NCBI RefSeq assembly: GCF_001949145.1
Contig: NW_019091407.1
Coordinates: 215,553 to 279,552 of the forward strand
Reading direction: 5' to 3'
Length of the DNA stretch: 64,000 bases
From: Acanthaster planci
Lineage: Eukaryota > Echinodermata > Asteroidea > Valvatida > Acanthasteridae
The notes under the pieces were generated by a model that worked only from the letters and a program-made list of their open reading frames with translations, searched no databases and was not told the DNA's origin. Below, piece after piece: positions 12,544 through 24,600 of the stretch. The position numbers and the translations under genes are program-made. The stretch's first letter is position 1. The number at the start of each line of letters is the position of its first letter.

Positions 12544-12797
12544 TGACGTAGAAGCAAGTAATAACAACCAAAAGAACGAAACAAACGCAAGATGGCTGTG
12601 CAAGAATTTCAAAAACCTTTTTTTATGAGACACAGGCCTTACATACACACATTGCACTATCAAAAATATTCAACTGTAAAGCAATGAACCAATACCCAAT
12701 CGACATCTTAGTTAGCCACACAGCAATTTAGGGAATTCATCAAGCGAGTCTACACTTGCTCTATGGTATGCACTAATTCAAGTCACACAGTAACACA
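12544..12797 (-). mobile_element. Gypsy-type 5' LTR of an internally deleted element
   Basis: Partner of 10677-10938. On the minus strand it starts TGTGTTACTG. Just inside its other end the minus strand reads TTTTGGCGACAAGGAT, in the position of a tRNA primer-binding site, followed by the gag ATG 30 bases below the LTR edge. Confidence 0.75.
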
Positions 12798-15700
12798 AGT
12801 AGGTCTTCATCAAATGATTAGAAAATTTATTGCATTTGGTACAACAGTTCTTGAAAAAGACACTGAATGGTAAAGCACAGCACAGAGCACATGGACGAAT
12901 ACCAACACATGTACCAAAGTCCAGTGTAAAGTGCGGCAGCAAAGAGTCTGGTGGTGCCTCAATAAACACAGGACTGGTCACTGCTACCCATCATCAGCTA
13001 ACATCAACCACTCTGTGGCAAAGTTTCAATAAAACACCACGGTGCCCGACTGAGGTACACTTTAGAGGAAATGGTCTTTGAGAACTTGTCACAAAATCCA
13101 ATGATAGCATACGTAACCACCCATAACAAAATCTTTCTTCACTAGTACAGGTATTTAAATGCAGAACTGAAAGAATGCATCTACATGCATTAGTATATGT
13201 ACAAGGTAAAATTTTCCAAAACTTACCAAATGGTAACAAGCTTCTTTAATCACATTCACCTGTTTCCACAAGTGTCATGAAATAAAATGTTTGTGAATGC
13301 AAATCTGAAAAGGTCATTTAAATGTGATCAGCTAAATCTCTGGTACATGTTCTTAATTTTTGCTACAGAGGGCTTCACCGGACATGTGGTCCCATAGTAG
13401 ATGTGGAGCACCATCCTCGTTATTTTGGTACCAGTACAACACCATTTGAGGGACTTCTGGAAGATAAGGGTTAGGGTCCTGCACACTCGCTTCTAAAATG
13501 GCTTTGAAGCTGGTAGCTCCACTGTGCTTGGGGTGGGTTGAATCGTCTGCATACTGGATGGGGGGCAAACATGTTCCTTTTCGTATGATCAGAGATGTGG
13601 ACTCGGATTACTGCAGCTCCCTTCAAACTCAAAATCATCTCAAGATGGACTGAGCTTGATGTAGTCTTTGCAGTGGTTCATTTCATGGGAACTGAAATGT
13701 AGAGACTGGTCATGAACTGTTTGTAATGACAACTACACTGTACATTTGATTTTCCAAACCTGAATACAGCCATGTAAATTTACAATTGAATTCATCCATT
13801 TTTGAGGTAAACAACATTAATGCAAAACTAATATGGTATAAAAGTAAAACGTTCAAATGTAAAATGACAGTTGTATATGTATCTAAGAACATCCCTCGTC
13901 TGAGATTTCTATACCATTCCTTCAAAAGAGTCAGATTAGATACTTCCACAAGAATTAACAAAGTCAATATCTTTGTTCATCTTAGCTGATTGCTTTTAAA
14001 TATACATTTTTGGATGTACATGTATCTGCATTTTCATTAAACATTAAACAAAATAAACACAGTACTCAACTGACCCGTTTCATTATACTGTACTTTATTA
14101 AGTTTACAGCATAATCTTCCATCCTATTTTAAATTGAAACGAGTTCTTGTTACAAATACGTACATGTATTTTGACCTTTGTATTTCTCAAATACTTTCAC
14201 TACAAATTTCATTTACTACATTACAGAATTGCTTTACACTGACAAAACAGTTGAGTTTCATTAATTCAAAACACTCATGAACTCACATTTAAAACAGTGA
14301 CTTCAATTTTCTGGAGAAATAGAAGCAATTTTATATTCTGGAAGACCTGTGGTGCTGTAGGTTGACGTAAAGAGCTTTTTTGGACATGAAGTATTGCCAG
14401 TCAATGTACAGTACATGTAACGCTGTCTCCTGTATTCTATTACAGGGCCTTTGCTGGTCACCAATGGAGAATTGGAGCTAGCGTCTACCATTCACTGATC
14501 TGTCAAAAAGCTATGGATATGAGTACATGTACTTCCCATAGCTACACTGGGTTGAGTAAGGTTGAACCATCTCCATGCTGGATGGAAAAAGAAAACTCTC
14601 CTCTGTCCTCCCCGTTTTGGTCCCACGAGTTACATTTCACTGTTCTCACTGCAACATATCACTTGCTGGCAGTTCAAGATCCTGATTCAGACCGGTATCG
14701 GATCCATCTGCCTGCACATGTAAATTGCCAGTAGTATTCAGGTGGTGTGCACCGGTCCATCTTAATAAGTGCAACGAACGGAACAGAAGCAAGAAAACAA
14801 CAATGCTAGCCAACAAGTGTTAGAATTGAATCAGTACAGGAACTCAAACATATTACTCTCTTGGCGAAATTGTTCATTTCCAGTCACAAGTTTCCCTCAT
14901 GTTCAACATGTAGGCCTGTGTAAAACCTTACAACATTACAACATTGAGTTTCAAAGTGGACAAATTACACAAATCGAATGAATTCTCGATTCACACTCTC
15001 AATTACCAAACAATGAAACCCGGGAACAAAGGTACACAAAATTTGATTAATATATCTAATTGAAATATAAATCAACAAAGTTTCTGTTGCACTCACAAAA
15101 AAACATGTGGGAAAGGCAACTGTCAGCATCCCACTTCAAAATAAGCCACAGAGACAGAATGCGTGCCACTTAGGCTTCTGTGTCCTTGCTCTGTGCATGG
15201 AGCAACCATAGAGCTAGGTACTAAGGCTTAACACTACATTCACCACTTATATGTACACATGTACATCATGTAATGCATATACCAGTACATGTACATTTAT
15301 ACATGTACCACTAAGGCTAAATAATGCAACAAGAGCTAAATTATGCTTATGCCACTAAGACTAAAATATGTCAAGAAGGCTAGATAATGCCACTGAGGCT
15401 AAATTATAGCTTATATGTTAGACAATACTTTATCTTAGCCTTGAGCTGGCTCTGGTGTCCACTGGGTGTGAGTTGTTACATGTATGTTCTCATCAGATAC
15501 ATGTATACCACCAACAGTCAAGGAATGCAGCATCTCTATCAGACCATGGAGGAATCAGACCAAGTTCTTCTGTTTGCAATGTGCAACCAGGAAAAGACTT
15601 CTAGATTGTGGTCTCTCAGCTTGCCTGCTGTCAGTCACCATTCCAAAGTGTAGGCAATCTTTGAGGTCTACTCTCAGAAAAAGGTTTGGCAAGCAAGCTA

Positions 15701-16700
15701 CATGTAAATGACTGGAAACAAATGGCACACGACTCTTCTGGGCGTGCTAAAAGGGAACTGGGTACAACAAAGCTGCTGTATGCAAGGCATACCCATACAC
15801 TCAATGCACATGTACAGCCACCAACTCACCCTTCACTGCACACAATCAAAAGACCACACCAAATTGCTAAGATTCCACTCAGTGTGTACATGTGCACTGA
15901 GATACATGGTCTTTGAGCTGGAGCCTAATACCTTTTTAAATGCAAATTAATGACATCATAGTACAATGAATATTTAAATCATAAACAGATTAAGCACACA
16001 CACACACAACAAAATTCTAAAGCAACGGGGGGGGGGGAGAATATCCATTTAAAACAAAACTTCTGACAAGGACATACACTCAACAAATTTAATTTCCATG
16101 AAATATATTATATCCAGAGAAGTCCTAGATAAAAGTCAGGCTGACCGTCTGCATAGTGGATGGGGAAACACAACACCAAGACAGGATCAGGCAAGAGCCT
16201 CTGCATACATGTACATGCACAAGTAGTGGATGGCAGAAGACACATTCTTTTCTAAAAGAACTTGAGTAAAATACTTCTTGTTGCAGCTAGCCTCAGGTTG
16301 TTCAGCGACTCATCACAGCTCCACAGTCAAGATTACCATGTACATGCACTAGTCAAGATATGCAGATGAATAGGTTTTGCAATGTACATGTTCAGGCATG
16401 TTGTTCAGTTCAACATTTTTCAGTGATCAGCATACATCAACTGATTCACTGGCGAGTAGAATGTTGTTTTAATTTCATTCATTTCCCTTTTTACATTTCT
16501 TGAAAAGTAAACCATTAAGTCTAAAGCAGATCGAGTGAAACATTTGAAAAGTTTAGTTCAAATAGCAGCAGCACTTCTGTATTTATAACTGAACACAAAC
16601 ACAAATGTTACTGACAAAAAAAGACTAAACAAAATTTATGATGAAATTAAACCCTTTTCACATTTGTGGGGTTGAGGCATACTTTGAAAATGGCAATCTC
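12798..16700. repeat. Low-copy repeat, copy III (more diverged)
   Basis: Contains blocks homologous to copies I and II: 12950-13080 (the CTCTGTGGCAAAG block), 13320-13640, 14335-14740, 14790-15420, 15425-15550, 16090-16690. Similarity is visibly lower than between I and II, so this is an older duplication. The block order around 15.4-16.5 kb differs from copy I, suggesting rearrangement. A poly-G run and a short CA repeat lie near 16.0 kb. No gene is recognised. Confidence 0.6.
15306..15415. repeat. Short degenerate tandem repeat (~20 bp)
   Basis: About five imperfect copies of a unit close to CCACTAAGGCTAAATAATG. A shorter version of the same array is seen at about 9560-9620. Confidence 0.55.
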
Positions 16701-18588
16701 CTTGTCTTGTGCAGGGCAAGAAAGGGGGGTGATATTTGAAAATTACATGTACTTGGCATATTAAAGGCTATGCCCAAAGGTGGACCTGGAAGGACAAGAT
16801 CCTACCCCCCTCCCACCGGGTGAGCAGCTAGCACCACCTTCAGAACAAACCACTTACAATATACACACAACTATTGAATTGTAAAAACAATCTACTGTTC
16901 TTGAGAAAAAAATCCTTGACCACCCTTTCTCCCAAAAAGGCGGGTGACTACATTTCAATGATTTTTGGGGCCAAAACAAAAAAAATGCCAGCAGAACTGG
17001 CTCGTACACTGATAAGAACTGCAACACTGCCAGGAAAGTTATGGTCTAGAAATCTTCACAACATGTTTTCAGAAAACCAATATGGAAGAAATGTAATGTA
17101 AATATTGGATGCTGGGTTACACATGCAGTGTACACTTGAAGAATTATTGCAATTTTTAGATGACCAAAGTCATCCAAAAGCCACGATCTAAAAATGACCA
17201 AAACAGTTGTATCATGATCGCTTGATGATGTACAATCTGGTGACGTCACTGGATTTAGCGTTGGTCTCCAACCTAATAAAACTCAGGCCTACAGATATGG
17301 TACACGTAGCCTACCGAAGTGTGACATTGGTTGAACTGAGATGTGTAGTGATGTGTGACTGTAAAGTTGGTTCAGTTGAGCTCATGCTGATGCCTTTCGC
17401 ACACCTACTTATGATTATGTGAGGCAAGTTCACTTCGATACTCAATCATGTCTATTGAGGGCAACAATGTCACTACATGTACTGTCAACGTTTGCTGCCC
17501 TCTTTGAAAACATCTGTACCACCATGGAACAAAGTCAATTGAATGACTGGGTCATTGACAATTCTAATTCAACCTCACAAATATTAATTGTGCAAATTGT
17601 GGTGATCGAAAAAGGAACCCTACATGTATATCCAAAAATGCAAAGTAGTGGATTAAAGATTTTACTTCACACTTCTCGTGAATTTAAGCATCTTAACCCA
17701 GTAATTTGAGTACAATTTTTGTAGGGCCTCTATGGCCTGTGCTACGTGCAACCATACTTTTAAGTTTTATTAAATTACAGGCGAGGCACCATGACAACAT
17801 GATAAACGAGGTTGACCAGCACCGTGACAGTCAGGTCATATGAGCATGTGGTTTATGCTGTTGACGGTGGTTTGTTTATGATTTACCTCTATATAAATCC
17901 AAATTTAGTAAACATTATGTTAAATACCTGATATCACTGGTTTGTTCTGTTGCCATTTGGGAAGTTCTGTTAACGTCGGTGGTCATGTTCAAAGGAGGTT
18001 TCATGACAATTGACATTCCTCTTGCTCAGGTATTTGGAAATCTGAAAACCTAAACATTCGTACTCGAATATTCAACAAATCAACTCCTGGGACCAGACCA
18101 TATTAATATAAACTATAGATGGCGCTATTCGCCTTAGATCGTGCGATGCGAGGGGCCACCACCACGGTGAATCAGCTCTAAAAATTAATTTTGTCAGCGA
18201 AAGTAAATTCCTCAGTCACCGTTACAAGGAATGCACTGTTCTGGCTTTCTTCCAAAACTTTAATTGAATAGGGGGGTCAAAGCTCTGCAAGGGCTGATTC
18301 ATTGTTGAAATAGGTCAGGGGAGGCAAAGAGGGGGCAATTATTGTCATGCCTTTCATAATGATTAACCTAAAAGATTAAGAGCCAGGGGCGGAACCGCCC
18401 CCTCCTCAACATTTTTCCCGATATCGCCGTAGTGCATTGTTTTTCAGAACTTGAGCCATTAAAAGTTTATGCACGCGTTCTGGCAGGCATGTAGCTTTGA
18501 ACTTCAAATGACTGAAACAACAAAACCATACGTCTGATTGAGTTCAAGCTTCACATTTGTAACGATAAGGAGTGTCTGTATATGCATG
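16701..18588. other. Intergenic, nothing recognised
   Basis: Only short open frames without motifs on either strand. There is a GCCGCCCC-type run (GGCGGAACCGCC) near 18390 and no other notable structure. Confidence 0.6.
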
Positions 18589-19125
18589 GGCGTCGATCTG
18601 TGGTGACGGGGAGCCATGCGCCCCCCCCCCGGAAAAATGGGAATATCATATCAATTGCCCCCACACATTTTTTTTCCCAAAACTTAAATGAAAATGTTTA
18701 CCTTGAAAAAGCATTTAAAACAAACAATGGCTAAAGTAGTCAGAAATTTTCTCAAATCACACCATAGAGCATCTTTACTCCAAAAATTTCCGGGGCCCTT
18801 GAGCGGCCCCAGACCGCACGCGGCTCAGGGCTTCGCACTCGCATTTGTTCTGATCAGAGCTATGCTCCCCCCACACACACTTTTCTAAACGAATGAACGC
18901 GCTTGTATACGCATGCAAAGTTTTTTTAAAATTGGGCGCTGCACGGAGTGTTTAGGGGAGCGAAATCGGCCCGGCCCCCTCCAGCTGTGAGATGGGTCAA
19001 TATAGCCCAGCTCTTGAACTTCGGACTTCTGCAATTTCAAATGAAATGGCCGAGTTCTCCCGGTACATTGGAAGATTCGGGAGGTTCAGGGAACAGCGGC
19101 CCCCCCCCCGAAAAGGGATTTCTTT
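18589..19125. repeat. C-rich dispersed repeat
   Basis: Begins GGGCGTCGATCTGTGG and holds a run of ten C followed by GGAAAA, a G+C-rich middle (CGGGGCCCTTGAGCGGCCCC) and a second C-run near 19105. The start motif with a following C/G run is typical of interspersed repeats in marine-animal genomes. A related C-rich sequence in the opposite orientation may lie at 22870-23090. The open frames here reflect composition, not genes. Confidence 0.4.
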
Positions 19126-20480
19126 GTTTTTAGTATGACAGAAAAGCGATTGGGGGATGTTTCCTCAAAATTAATGAATTCTCTTCCTCCCAAAAGTATG
19201 AACGAAGCCAACAACTAATACCCCATCCCTTCGAAAGTTCAAAAAGATTTCATTAAGAATTGAACCCAAGTTATTGATCATAGGGTTGACTGCATACGAT
19301 TTCTGTGTGCGTGCCAAGACGATGCATGATGGGAGGTACGGGTATAATTTTTAAAAAGACTTTTCATTGTTTTAAATGATCTAAACAACGACATAGTCTA
19401 AAATCTAGGCTTTAATAACCACTTTTCATCATGGGTATATCACAAAAATAGATCGGTTCTTGCATTTACAGTTATTACAAAATATGAGAAGCAAACCATC
19501 ACTCTTTATCACACCTTTTTCACCACTTGCCTTGCAATTCTTCTTGCCAACTAACAATACAAAACAAGCATTGCTTCCAATTAGTGATTCCGTCAAATAT
19601 TATGGCTGAAAGGAGACAAAATATAAGAGTGATATTATGGAAATGTAAGCATGTTACGGTATGGTATTTATAGGGAAAATGTAATTCTAAACAGATGCAA
19701 ACAAAGATTAATTTTTACATGTATGCGGGGCTGGTCACGTGTCCAGGCACTTGGCTTTGAGGAGGTTTCACTGTCAAATGACTTCACATTTTGTGAAGTT
19801 GACCAAATGCAGTCAAATATACTAATCTGGGGATACATTAAACTTACCTGCATCGCTCTCACAAGTGCGTTCATTAAGCTTGATGCGAACGTGTTTTGGC
19901 AAATCGTCACACCCTATTGGTCGAAGAGGCATGTAACGCACGCGTCCCACCTGTGCGCAAGCGTTGTGCCACTGCAGTAGTGGCTTCTAAATCTGGTTGT
20001 TGCATTACATGCACTTTAAAGTACGCAATCTTTAAATTAATGAAACAAATTTGAATTTTTTCACTAGCAAATGTAGAGTTATTTAAAGGGCAAAACAATA
20101 CAGAGAAGGCTACACATAGTAAGGCCCGCGATGTATGCCCGTGCTATCATGTACCTGTTAAGGAAAATGATAACAGTGAATAACGTTTCACAGGCAGGTT
20201 AAAGGGTAGGTCTGTTTAAAATGATTTGGTTTGTTTTTACCTGCACATGTGATTTTCAAATCCTTGACAAGGATAAGTGTAGTATGTGATGTTCTGTTTT
20301 CATTAAGATAACGAACGAAGTCCTCTAGCTAGTTGACACCTTTTCTGTTGCCTAGAAGGAGGTTGCCATACTGGCATCTTAAAGTTTAGCCATACTACAT
20401 CAAAATAGGGGCTCAGAAGAGAAAAGAATAATTTTCTAAACATAAGACCGACTGCAATGGATTACGGCTCTCTCAGTAAA
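19126..20480. other. Intergenic, nothing recognised
   Basis: This would be the 3' flank of the minus-strand 387-codon frame. No convincing poly(A) signal for that gene could be chosen, and no coding motif was found. A small palindrome (CCACTGCAGTAGTGG) lies at about 19969. Confidence 0.5.
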
Positions 20481-21644
20481 TCAATGCTCCTGAATTACTC
20501 CAAGGATTGGTGGGACAGAGATCCATCTCCACGGTGGAAGGCAATTTCGTCGTGGTTTGCACCTCCTAAAGATTCGAGGTGGTCCAAACAAACTGCTCCT
20601 CTCACAGCAGTAGAGCAGTCTCGTCGAGGATGATGGGCTGACGTCATCGTCTCTCCCCTTTGACATTGAAGGTGTCTTGATCAAATCGCAAGTCCAGGGT
20701 AGTCTGCCCTCCTCCGCCAGTCTCCACAAATCATCTACGGTGTGGTAACTTGTGTCATCCAGTGCATACAAATCTGTTTTGTCAGTTGCCGAATCTTGAT
20801 AAATGCCATGGCTGTCCTCACGGTAAGCACCGCAGTCGTCCTCAACTTCAGATCCGTCGGGGTGTATTTTTCTCCGCTTAGGTTTCCTCACTTTTTGATT
20901 TTCATTTTCGTTACCGACCATCTCCTCGTCTGCTTCTGTGTACAGGTTTCGCTCATCAACTGTTACCTGGTTGTGAAATGAGTCTTGCAAGCAACTTAGC
21001 GCGGTTTGCTGTGCACTTCTGAGTTCCAAGATGCTCAAATTGCTACCTTTACTCCTCCAGTCAACAGGCATGTTTTGCGATGTTTTCCTGACGGAGGACC
21101 GGTGTCGGCCATTCTTTCTTCGCTGCATTGCCAGGACTTCTAGAACCCCTAACAGTTGTTTGCTCGCAATTTTCTTTTCGAGTTGATCAGTACTGTTTCC
21201 CAAGAATCCATGATCTACCGTCTGAATTGCAACATCCCTCATAGAAACCTCTGCGCCGGTGTGGTGGTGGTTTAGTGCTTTTCTCTGACACGAGCATCTG
21301 GTCAAGTTAGTCTGTGTACCTCTGGTTTGGCGCATCTTTCGAGTTGCAGCGCAAACCTCGACCACGCTCTCGTCCGTGTCGCTTCCGGACGTCGTCGTCC
21401 ACTCTAACCCAATGTCCACGGCCCGGCTGAGGGAGTGCCAACCCCACGTGCTCGCGTCGCCGTCGGAGCGCCTCCTGTGCTCTCTCCAGCTGCTCAAGTG
21501 GCTGCGGCACTTCTCGTCAAACTTTTGCACCACGGACCTGAGCGAGTCAACCTGGGAAAGGAGTGAGGTTCTATGCTCAGAAAGCAAATCGTCAAAGGAA
21601 CAGCCATAATGTTCCTTTGATGACAGCGGCTCTGACACGTCCAT
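20481..21644 (-). CDS. Unidentified 387-residue protein, apparently single exon
   Basis: This is the longest open frame outside the spectrin gene. I chose the ATG at 21644, which starts MDVSEPLSS and has an in-frame TGA a short way upstream; the TTG further up is unlikely. The protein is hydrophilic with no signal peptide or membrane segment. It has a possible helical N-terminus (LLSEHRTSLLSQVDSLRSVV), a serine/acidic stretch, a basic patch (KVRKPKRRK) that could be a nuclear signal, and an arginine/proline-rich tail. Base composition is richer in G+C than the flanks, supporting selection for coding. I do not recognise the family. It could also be the first coding exon of a longer gene, since the last 50 residues look less constrained and GT donors occur before them. 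Confidence 0.55.
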   Translation of the reverse strand: MDVSEPLSSKEHYGCSFDDLLSEHRTSLLSQVDSLRSVVQKFDEKCRSHLSSWREHRRRSDGDASTWGWHSLSRAVDIGLEWTTTSGSDTDESVVEVCAATRKMRQTRGTQTNLTRCSCQRKALNHHHTGAEVSMRDVAIQTVDHGFLGNSTDQLEKKIASKQLLGVLEVLAMQRRKNGRHRSSVRKTSQNMPVDWRSKGSNLSILELRSAQQTALSCLQDSFHNQVTVDERNLYTEADEEMVGNENENQKVRKPKRRKIHPDGSEVEDDCGAYREDSHGIYQDSATDKTDLYALDDTSYHTVDDLWRLAEEGRLPWTCDLIKTPSMSKGRDDDVSPSSSTRLLYCCERSSLFGPPRIFRRCKPRRNCLPPWRWISVPPILGVIQEH

Positions 21645-24600
21645 TGCTGCGTCAGCTACAACCAATCCGGACTCTGAACAGGAACATCACCACACATCTG
21701 CAAAAGTGTCACTGTCACATCATTTCAAACATGTAACAGTTGGCTCGGCAGTAGTTCTCTCGTGATGCTGTGCGAGTGTCGGGTGCATAGAAATGCCAGT
21801 TTTTTAGTTTTAAGATTATGTCCGTTTCTTTTTACCGTATACACAACTCGTTTGGTGTATTTGTAGACCCAACTGTGTAAATATTTGCTTGCCGTAAACT
21901 TTGACCGCTCACTTACAAATAATGATGTCGATGAACCGTGTTCAGTCATTGTTCGACGTTAACTTATTATTTCGTTGCACGGATTAAAATTTCCGCCATG
22001 TTCGCATAAACGCGTATGAAATTAATTCTCGGGTGGAAGATGTGCGGGTTGAACGGTTGCTTTGGTTGTGCCTTCAACACATCATGGTAGCTTGCTTGTC
22101 ATAACAACTGGACTGCATTCTAGTTGAATCATGGAGCAATAAAAAAAACTCCATGGTTGAATGCACACATACATCGTTAGGTGTGCATTACGTACACTGA
22201 GGCTCAGGGCAGCCGAAGATGACTAATTTACACGTTGGCCAGTTACTGCATGGACCACGTAACTATGTAGCAGTCCTCCGGGCATTGCATCTGATGATAT
22301 CCAAGCAATTGTTGTGTAAAGAAACGTGAAATATAGAACAGACGAAATTCCATATGGCTCATCCACCACTTGTTTTACATTGCACAAGCGCAATAGCGTC
22401 ACGGCTGAATTCCCAGCAGCCTGTACATGTATTTTGCTCTGGTACGCGGGCTTTTCACCCACAGTAGCTGATTTGATATTTTTTCCCCGTTGTTTAACCA
22501 CCTATGCACGTCTGAGCAAGCGCTCGTGATCTCCAACTCCTATTGGTGATGTCCTAGGTGTAGAATAGCTTCCCATACTGTTCCTTTCTAGACATACGGG
22601 TAGCTTGTCGATCAGAATCATGAGGACTGCTTCGTAGGTACCGTACGCCGGCTGTCTGCAATTTATTGCGTTATAATTATATTCGTCTGGTGTCGCAACG
22701 GTTCAGCGATCATAGAATATGACGCGCAATCGGGCGACAGTTTGAGCCCAACTTCTCGTTGGTAGGATAGTGGGGCAAGTTTGTTTGCAGAGGGCAATGA
22801 TACAGGTGGTAGTGCAAGAGACATTTCAGTTGAGTATACTGCTGTGTGGGGTCTGAAAACATGTATAAATAACACCATAGGCTGAAGGGGGCAAGGAGCG
22901 GGTGACGTGCCCCCACCCTCTGAAATCTGGCCTTCGTGTTGCCATTCTCCCGATTAAAATTTTGAAACGTACTCAGCCCATGAATAGTCTTTATAGTTGA
23001 AACATTTGCTTCCTGCGCCTCCTTCAAGTAATGTGTGCATTCCCCAGGTTTCCCCGGCCTCTCAAAAGATTTCACCCTGGCTCACGCCCCTGCCTGTGAG
23101 CACTCAAAACATTCGGTTGGCGGAGAGAGGCTAAAGTCAAGCGCGCGTCTAAAACTATAACGTGTAGCTACGTCCACCTCAAAACACTTAATGCTGCGGA
23201 TGGAAGAGGATACACAGAGCAATATTAATCATAAGCAGCGCAAAGGTTTCCCCACAATGTTTTGCCAGGTATACTGTTTTGCCGATAATGCCATGTTTCC
23301 CAGGAGTGCTTTTTTTAGTTTTCATCTTTTTCTCATATAGACCTATTCGTCACCATGACGAGATCCGACAATTGACAGACTATCCACTTTGACAAAGGTC
23401 GACATTAAAATATGGTGTCAACATTCCCTCCCGCCGCCTGTCGATTTCAGTGAGGTCCAGTGGCCGACACCACTTTTTATCTAACGCCACAAATGCTGAA
23501 TGTCCCTTTTCACGATCCTTCCCTATCAAAATGTTTACCACACCACTGCTCCAGCACATTGTAAGTTAGTGCACTCGACCAATGAACTGAGGGATACTGC
23601 ATCACGGTTTGCTTGTAGTCTGTGAGCTTTAGTGCATTCATAATACTCAGTTGAGGGGGAGAAGCTGCAGTGCAGTAATCGTATGGGTAGGAGAATCTTT
23701 CTGCACTCGAAACAAACAACTCGGAGACGAAATTCTGCTGTTTTCTTGCTGTTATTTCCCCTTATTTACAACTTCCTTTTTTACAGCTTGAACAAAAATG
23801 CACGGGTACACTCATGAGATGGAACAAGAACTAGACGCTAAGTTAATTTAGTCCCGCCCGTAATTATTTCATTTCATTAATACAATTAAATTTTACAACT
23901 GGAAGCTTAAAGGATGTGTCAAGGATAAGTTTATCAAGCACGCAAAGGGAATTAAGAGATTTTTCAGAGACTGTTCCTAGTGCATTGCAACATTTTATGC
24001 AGAGTGGCAATATCTATGTCATAGATGTGGGGGGGAGCTGCAAAATGATTTTTTTCTGAACTTAACCGACTATTTTTTCATCTGTAAAATTATCCTTTCC
24101 CCTAAGAAATGTTGGAGTGCTGTTTATGTGGACGCTTTCAAGTACAAAAAACAAAACTAAACAAAACAATCCAAAAAACAACAACCAACCAATACAAACA
24201 AGCAAATAACAAACAAGCAAGTTACAAATTAAAAAACGCTACTGCAAGAGGAACGTGTCCCTCGATGTATTTTTCCACTGACTGTGCTGGAAAAGACTGG
24301 AAGAGGCTTTCTCCAGACATGTACATATACGTCTCCGTAAGGAGAACGGCGCCCTCTACCGACATAATTTTTCACTTTTCAATGCAGGTTAAAAGCCAAA
24401 ATAAACGTGGATATCCATCATTAAAATTAGGGGCCACTTCTCAATTTGCAGGCACAGAAAATATTTTAACATCTCTTTCTTCGTTAATACAAGATCTTGG
24501 CGTAGAGATAAAATTCTACTTGTTCACCTTAGTCCAGAATAGCTGTTTCGTTTTCTTTGTTTTCGAATGAAAATTCTCCAAATTAAAATACACTGTGACT

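Noticed and set aside
1-16700. Regularly reiterated blocks as a CRISPR-like or satellite array
   Set aside because: Units are kilobase-sized, unevenly spaced and diverged, and the DNA is plainly from an intron-bearing animal genome.
18603-19125. Open frames rich in proline and arginine
   Set aside because: They follow poly-C runs and a dispersed repeat; composition explains them.
24109-24570. 153-codon open frame upstream of the spectrin gene
   Set aside because: The first third is low-complexity K/N/Q sequence from an A-rich tract, the rest has no motif, and there is no supporting composition shift.
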